A stretch of 12,064 nt of DNA from SKPH01 sp051748565 (GTDB taxonomy: Bacteria; Bacillota; Dethiobacteria; DTU022): contig JBNJHN010000060.1 of the NCBI GenBank assembly GCA_051748565.1, forward strand, positions 1 through 12,064, in the 5' to 3' direction. Of this stretch, positions 8,123 to 12,064 are shown piece after piece; position 1 is the first letter of the stretch; the number at the start of each line of letters is the position of its first letter. The notes under the pieces were generated by a model, which searched no databases, was not told where the DNA came from, and saw only the letters and a program-made list of their open reading frames with translations. The position numbers were made by a program, and so were the translations under genes.

Positions 8123-9385
8123 TTGCAGAAAACCAAGGAAAAAGCGATCCTGGTCGGACTCAACACCGGTAAAAATAATGAAGATATCGATCGTTCCATG
8201 GTGGAGCTTGCACTGCTGGCAGATACTGCTGGGGCGACAGTGCTCGATCAGGTAATCCAGAACAGGGACGCCCCTGACAGAGCATATTACATCGGAAAAG
8301 GCAAAGCTGAAGAGCTTGCCGCTTTCAGCAAGCTGCGTGAAGTCGATATGGTTATCTTTAATGATGAACTTTCTCCCTCACAAATTCGCAATCTTGACAG
8401 AAAATTAGATACGAAGGTTATTGATCGCACCGCTTTAATTCTTGATATATTCGCCCGCCGAGCCCTTTCAAGGGAAGGTAAACTTCAGGTAGAATTGGCT
8501 CAAATGCATTACATGCTTCCCCGGCTAATCGGCCTTGGCGATCAACTTTCCCGTTTAGGTGGTGGTATCGGAACAAGGGGCCCCGGTGAAACACAGCTTG
8601 AAGTTGACAGAAGAGTGATCAGGCGCAGGATAAGCGAACTTAAAAGAGAGATCCTAGCCTTGAGGAAACACCGCGCCCTGCACAGACAGCGCCGTAAACG
8701 TAACCGCTTCCATATAATCAGCCTGGTGGGCTATACAAATGCGGGAAAATCCACCCTGCTCAATGTTCTGACCGATTCTGATCTTTACACGGAAGATAAA
8801 TTGTTTGCCACTCTTGATCCGATGGTAAGACGTGGAATGATCAATGGAGGTATGGAGGTTTTATTCAGTGATACTGTCGGCTTTATCGAAAAGCTGCCGC
8901 AGCAGCTGATTACAGCCTTCCGGGCCACTCTTGAAGAAATTGCATCCGCCGATATCCTGCTCCATGTTGTCGACATCAGTCACCCGGATTATTTAAACCA
9001 GGTTAAAGTTGTCCGGGATCACCTGGCCGGAATAGATTCACAGTATTTCCAGCGCGAAATAATTGTTTTTAACAAGACCGATCTTATTGATGTGGAAGCA
9101 GAGAAATTGTACCTGGCCCGCGAATTTCCGGGAGCGCTTTACATATCAGCACTGCAAAAGGAAGGTTTAAATAATTTAAAAGAAAAAATCGCCACTTATA
9201 TCAGAAAACAGCGGCGACAGATAAAACTTTATTTGCCCTACAGTGAAGGAAAACTATATGCTGAATTACAGGAAAGAGGGGATGTTCGAGACGTTAAATC
9301 CAAACAAGACTATCTTGAGATAACTGTAACTGTTGATCCTGAACTGGAAGAAAAATTAAGTAAATATAAAGTACCGATTATTTAA
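8123..9385 (+). CDS. hflX: GTPase HflX
   Basis: Ribosome-associated GTPase of 420 aa. In studied bacteria HflX binds the 50S subunit and splits or rescues stalled 70S ribosomes, for instance after heat shock or antibiotic stress. The N-terminal HflX domain is followed by GGGIGTRGPGE (146-156) and a basic, charged helical linker (about 160-195). The G domain has G1 GYTNAGKS (203-210), switch I around FATLDP (228-233), G3 DTVGF (250-254), G4 NKTD (317-320) and a G5 SAL (342-344). The C-terminal domain runs to VPII. The start is TTG 8123, with AGAGGG 6 nt upstream. The longer frame from GTG 8078 lies inside a perfect hairpin and lacks a good ribosome site. The gene is convergent with lexA, leaving only 35 AT-rich bp between the two stops. 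Confidence 0.95.
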   Translation: MQKTKEKAILVGLNTGKNNEDIDRSMVELALLADTAGATVLDQVIQNRDAPDRAYYIGKGKAEELAAFSKLREVDMVIFNDELSPSQIRNLDRKLDTKVIDRTALILDIFARRALSREGKLQVELAQMHYMLPRLIGLGDQLSRLGGGIGTRGPGETQLEVDRRVIRRRISELKREILALRKHRALHRQRRKRNRFHIISLVGYTNAGKSTLLNVLTDSDLYTEDKLFATLDPMVRRGMINGGMEVLFSDTVGFIEKLPQQLITAFRATLEEIASADILLHVVDISHPDYLNQVKVVRDHLAGIDSQYFQREIIVFNKTDLIDVEAEKLYLAREFPGALYISALQKEGLNNLKEKIATYIRKQRRQIKLYLPYSEGKLYAELQERGDVRDVKSKQDYLEITVTVDPELEEKLSKYKVPII

Positions 9386-9420
9386 AATAAGGAACCTATT
9401 ATTAAATTAATAATTACGTT

Positions 9421-10032
9421 TTACATTATTTTACGAAAGAGGCCAATTACTTTGCCCAGGATTTCAACCTGTCTGACAACGATCGGCTCATAAGCGTCGT
9501 TTTCCGGCTGAAGGCGATAGGCCTCTTTTTCACGGAAAAAGCGTTTTACCGTTGCTTCGTCATCGAGTAAGGCAACTGCTATTTCACCATTTTCAACGGA
9601 ACTCTGCTGTCTTATAATTACAAAATCCCCATCATTGATGCCCGCTCCAATCATGCTGTCCCCGGAAACTTTTAAAACAAAGCAGCCTTCTCCGGTAGAG
9701 AGATGTTCCGGAACAGGGAAAAAACCTTCTTTATGTTCATCTGCGAGTATTGGTTTTCCTGCGGTGATTTTTCCAACAAGCGGAGCGAAAGAACACTTCA
9801 GTTCTGTTGTACCATCAGTGCTTCTTAGAATTTTAATTGCCCTGGGTTTGGTTGCCATTCTTGATATATAACCTTTGTCTTCAAGAATATCGAGATAACC
9901 ATGAACAGTTGCTGTAGAACTAATATTGAGGGCTTTACAAATTTCCCTTACAGATGGCGGGTAATTCCATCTTGCAACCTCCTGTTCGATGTATCGCAGC
10001 ACCCGTTTTTGCTTGTCGGTTAGCGGCTCCAA
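9421..10032 (-). CDS. lexA: SOS repressor LexA
   Basis: LexA repressor of 203 aa. It holds SOS genes off until RecA filaments on single-stranded DNA trigger self-cleavage. The N-terminal winged helix-turn-helix covers about 1-70: the opening LTDKQKRVLRYIE, YPPSVREI, the recognition helix around SSTATVHGYL (38-47) and TKPRAIKIL. The cleavage site is Ala91-Gly92 in KITAGKPI. The serine-lysine dyad is Ser126 (VSGDSMIGAG) and Lys163 (DEATVKRF), so the S24-type autoprotease is complete. The start is TTG with GGGGTGA just upstream (4 nt); an upstream ATG is out of frame use because it meets TGA at once. Its own promoter and a candidate LexA operator lie in the 98 bp between it and leuA, pointing to autoregulation. 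Confidence 0.97.
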   Translation of the reverse strand: MEPLTDKQKRVLRYIEQEVARWNYPPSVREICKALNISSTATVHGYLDILEDKGYISRMATKPRAIKILRSTDGTTELKCSFAPLVGKITAGKPILADEHKEGFFPVPEHLSTGEGCFVLKVSGDSMIGAGINDGDFVIIRQQSSVENGEIAVALLDDEATVKRFFREKEAYRLQPENDAYEPIVVRQVEILGKVIGLFRKIM

Positions 10033-10061
10033 ATAATCACCCCATTAAATATTTGTCAATA

Positions 10062-10090
10062 ATTATAACATAATCATAATATTAAGGCAA
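10062..10090 (-). promoter_or_regulatory. sigma-A-type promoter of lexA
   Basis: Reading the - strand, the -35 is TTGCCT (10085-10090). A 17-bp spacer separates it from a perfect -10 TATAAT (10062-10067). The start point would fall near 10055, about 23 nt before the TTG start of lexA. The -35 overlaps the palindrome at 10087-10102, the position expected for repression by LexA. Confidence 0.75.
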
Positions 10091-10102
10091 ACCTTTGTTT
10101 GC
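10087..10102. promoter_or_regulatory. candidate LexA operator (SOS box)
   Basis: Perfect 6+6 palindrome GCAAAC-N4-GTTTGC with spacer CTTT on the + strand. It overlaps the lexA -35. The half-site spacing is that of the Gram-positive SOS box (GAAC-N4-GTTC), but with A in place of the G of GAAC and T in place of the matching C. Placement and symmetry support LexA autoregulation; binding is inferred. Confidence 0.6.
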
Positions 10103-10130
10103 TCAAAATCCAAGGAATTTTCACAAAAAA

Positions 10131-11666
10131 CTATCTATCGCCATTCATTCTAAGCAATTTATTCAATCCATTAAGATAAGCTTTCACGCTGGCTTCAATA
10201 ATATCAGTACTGGTGCCACGCCCGGTAATTGTTCGATCCTGATAGGACATCTCGACCTGCACCTCACCCAGAGCATCCCGCCCCTGGGTAACAGCATTTA
10301 AATGATAGTTTTCAAGCCCTATGCTTAAACCTGTTATTTTGTTTATGGCATTGTAAGCAGCATCAATAGGGCCTGCGCCAACTGCAACCTCTTCTATAGT
10401 ACTGTCATCTTCTTTTTTCAAGCGTATTATTGCTGCCGGGATACTCCTGCTGCCACTGACCGTTTGAAGGTAATCCAACCTGTAACGCGGTTCAGCGAAT
10501 GAAAGGTGATCAAGAACCAGGGCTTCGAGGTCTTCGGGGTATATTTCTTTCTTTTTATCGGCCAGGTTGACAAAATGGCCGTACACGGTTTCCAGCTGCT
10601 CATCATTTAATGAAAAGTTAAGTTTATTGAGTTGATCGAGGACAGCATGCCGACCGGAACGGGCAGTAAGGCACATTTGGGCCGCTTTGCCGCCAATAAG
10701 ATTTGCATCGATAATCTCGTAAGTTTCCTTATTTTTTAAGATCCCGTCCTGATGTATGCCCGATGAATGGGCAAAAGCATTGGTGCCTACCACAGCCTTA
10801 TTGACCGGGACGGAAATACCGGTCAACTTACTCACCAGGTGGCTGGTACGGTATATTTCTGAAAAATTAAGATCAGTATAATACGGGAAGTGATTTTGCC
10901 TGATCCGAAGAGCCACAGCAATCTCTTCGAGTGCCGCATTTCCGGCCCGTTCACCGATGCCGTTAATATTGCACTCAATCTGACGCGCACCATTTTTTAT
11001 TGCTTCAAGGGAATTTGCCACTGCCATACCGAGATCGTCATGGCAGTGAACGCTGAGAATTACCTTGTCCATCCCGGGAACATTATCTCTTAGACGCCTG
11101 ATCAGTGCTCCAAATTCTTCTGGAACCGCATAACCAACCGTATCGGGAATATTGATTGTTGTAGCACCAGCTTTAATAACAGCCTCGAGCAGTTCATAAA
11201 GATATTCTTCTCTGGCTCTTGTAGCATCCTCAGGTGAGTACTCGACGTCATCAGTAAAGCGGCAGGCATATTTAACAGCTTCAACCCCCTGTTCCAGGAG
11301 CAATGCCGGATCTTTCTGCAATTTATGCTGCATGTGAATATCTGAAGCGCCCAGAAATACATGCAGACGGGGTCTTTCTGCTTCGCATATTGCTTCCCAG
11401 GCTTCATCGATATCCCCTTTGACAGCCCTGGCCAGGCCACAGATGACGGGCCCTTTAACCAGCCTGGCAATCTCTTTTACAGCCTTTTTTTCACCGGGCG
11501 AAGATACCGGGAAACCGGCTTCAATGATATCGACTCCGAGCCTTGCAAGCTGTCGGGCCACCTCCAGTTTTTCACCGTGATTGAGGCGGGCGCCCGGAGT
11601 TTGTTCACCATCACGCAGAGTGCTGTCAAAGAGGTAAATTTTTTCTGCTCCATTGGCATCAGACAT
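10131..11666 (-). CDS. leuA: 2-isopropylmalate synthase LeuA
   Basis: Condenses acetyl-CoA with 2-oxoisovalerate to 2-isopropylmalate, the first committed step of leucine synthesis. It is 511 aa, the long form with a regulatory domain. The TIM-barrel catalytic domain opens with FDSTLRDGEQTPG, whose D19 is the expected metal ligand. It carries HCHDDLGMA with H207 and H209, and GIGERAGNAALEE with N243; these match the metal site of characterised LeuA enzymes. HSSGIHQDGILKN (300-312) follows. The C-terminal LeuA dimer/allosteric domain spans about 390-500, including VGAGPIDAAYNAI and GRGTSTDIIEASVKAYLN, so leucine feedback is likely. ATG 11666 is chosen because GGAG lies 8 nt upstream; GTG 11675 would abut the Shine-Dalgarno. 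Transcription is controlled by the leucine T-box upstream. Other leu genes are not in the window; lexA is next downstream. Confidence 0.96.
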   Translation of the reverse strand: MSDANGAEKIYLFDSTLRDGEQTPGARLNHGEKLEVARQLARLGVDIIEAGFPVSSPGEKKAVKEIARLVKGPVICGLARAVKGDIDEAWEAICEAERPRLHVFLGASDIHMQHKLQKDPALLLEQGVEAVKYACRFTDDVEYSPEDATRAREEYLYELLEAVIKAGATTINIPDTVGYAVPEEFGALIRRLRDNVPGMDKVILSVHCHDDLGMAVANSLEAIKNGARQIECNINGIGERAGNAALEEIAVALRIRQNHFPYYTDLNFSEIYRTSHLVSKLTGISVPVNKAVVGTNAFAHSSGIHQDGILKNKETYEIIDANLIGGKAAQMCLTARSGRHAVLDQLNKLNFSLNDEQLETVYGHFVNLADKKKEIYPEDLEALVLDHLSFAEPRYRLDYLQTVSGSRSIPAAIIRLKKEDDSTIEEVAVGAGPIDAAYNAINKITGLSIGLENYHLNAVTQGRDALGEVQVEMSYQDRTITGRGTSTDIIEASVKAYLNGLNKLLRMNGDR

Positions 11667-11742
11667 TTTTATCACTCCAATCTTTCTTTTACATTAAACA
11701 GTTATATTAAAAAAATAAAAATCGGGAGTGGGGGAGAGCAAT

Positions 11743-11770
11743 AAAAAAACCTTCGCCTAAGAGACGAAAG
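11743..11770 (-). terminator. T-box-controlled intrinsic terminator of leuA leader
   Basis: On the - strand the 8-bp stem CTTTCGTC (11763-11770) / GGCGAAGG (11750-11757), with two G-U pairs in RNA, closes the loop TCTTA and is followed by seven T (11743-11749). Its 5' arm and loop contain the CGUCUCUU needed by the antiterminator, so the two folds exclude each other. When tRNA-Leu is charged this hairpin should stop transcription 77 nt before the leuA start. Confidence 0.92.
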
Positions 11771-12004
11771 TTATTCCGTGGTACCACTCTTCTTGGCGGC
11801 ATAAAATCTACCACCCACTCCATATGATAACGGAAGATTCCGGCCAAGCCTATTTTCGATCACTTTGGATCAATTTCAGTTGGCGGCTGGCAGAGGAGTT
11901 CACAGGCTTATTCATGCCGCTTTTTCACCAGTTTGCGGCTCTCTGTTAATGGTTCGGCCTGCTAATAGTTCTGATCATTGCCTTTATATAATAGATTAAA
12001 CTTT
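11743..12004 (-). promoter_or_regulatory. T-box riboswitch leader (leucine) of leuA
   Basis: Cis-acting RNA that senses uncharged tRNA and lets transcription continue into leuA. In stem I, AGAGAG (11941-11946) leads into a distal hairpin with arms GCCGC/GCGGC (11935-11939 and 11916-11920). The specifier side reads GAACUC, with CUC (Leu) at 11896-11898 and a second CUC directly after it. Stem III is closed by CTTGGC (11843-11848) and GCCAAG (11792-11797). The antiterminator pairs AAGAG (11787-11791) with CUCUU (11759-11763) and ACG (11777-11779) with CGU (11764-11766), leaving the canonical UGGUACC bulge. The variable U would pair with an A discriminator, as in tRNA-Leu. The specifier codon frame is inferred from the gene; a shifted reading would give UCC. 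Confidence 0.93.
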
Positions 12005-12010
12005 CCTGTT

Positions 12011-12039
12011 AGATTACCTAATATACCTTGCCTTGTCAA
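12011..12039 (-). promoter_or_regulatory. sigma-A-type promoter of the T-box/leuA unit
   Basis: On the - strand a perfect -35 TTGACA (12034-12039) is separated by 17 bp from the -10 TAATCT (12011-12016). The expected start is near 12004, giving a leader of about 340 nt before leuA, which fits a full T-box. Beyond the promoter, 12040-12064 is AT-rich with nothing recognisable. Confidence 0.78.
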
Positions 12040-12064
12040 GTATATTTCTAGATTATTTGAGATT

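Noticed and set aside
9386..9420. Bidirectional terminator between convergent hflX and lexA
   Set aside because: Only an AT-only inverted repeat (ATTATTA-AAT-TAATAAT, 9398-9414) is present. It has no GC-rich stem, so I do not call a terminator.
10095..10301. Plus-strand ORF opposite the lexA promoter and the leuA 3' end
   Set aside because: It overlaps the lexA regulatory region and leuA coding sequence, has no recognisable domain or ribosome site, and looks like an antisense shadow.
11361..11744. Plus-strand ORF of about 127 codons opposite leuA
   Set aside because: It is antisense to the highly conserved LeuA N-terminus and the end of its leader, and has no family signature.
1..12064. A novel defence or accessory system, mobile element or CRISPR array
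   Set aside because: All long ORFs fall in known conserved families, and no direct-repeat array, transposase, terminal inverted repeats or attachment-site duplication was seen.

Overview
The window is a bacterial chromosomal segment of moderate GC content. It most resembles a member of the Bacillota, probably a Clostridia-type lineage. Three things point there: the gene order miaB-mutS-mutL-miaA-hfq-hflX next to lexA; a canonical tRNA-sensing T-box leader in front of leuA; and strong purine-rich Shine-Dalgarno sites paired with many TTG or GTG starts. I cannot place it below class level from sequence alone. No mobile element, CRISPR array, rRNA or tRNA gene is visible, and every gene is intact.

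Left and middle (1-9385, all + strand): a small serine alpha/beta hydrolase is followed by a run of nucleic-acid maintenance genes. These are miaB (tRNA methylthiolation), mutS and mutL (mismatch repair), miaA (tRNA prenylation), hfq (RNA chaperone) and hflX (ribosome-associated GTPase). mutS-mutL (9 bp gap) and mutL-miaA (overlapping, or a 5 bp gap) are tightly packed. MiaA makes the i6A37 that MiaB converts to ms2i6A37, so the two tRNA modification steps flank the repair pair. mutL-miaA-hfq-hflX is also the order in Enterobacteria, so the block is an old and widely kept cluster. A perfect 15-bp hairpin without a U-tract lies between hfq and hflX.

Right (9421-12039, all - strand): lexA converges on hflX. 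It has its own sigma-A-like promoter, overlapped by a 16-bp palindrome that is a good candidate for the LexA autoregulatory operator. Upstream of it lies leuA (2-isopropylmalate synthase), preceded by a promoter and a complete leucine T-box: stem I with AGAGAG and a CUC specifier, stem III, the antiterminator with UGGUACC, and a competing intrinsic terminator. No terminator is visible between leuA and lexA, so read-through from the leucine-controlled transcript into the SOS repressor gene is possible.

Most content is conserved housekeeping, and I see no convincing new multi-gene system. The points most worth a second look are the divergent LexA box, the His in place of the last Glu of the MutL endonuclease motif, the hfq-hflX hairpin, the acidic Hfq tail and the leuA-lexA arrangement.
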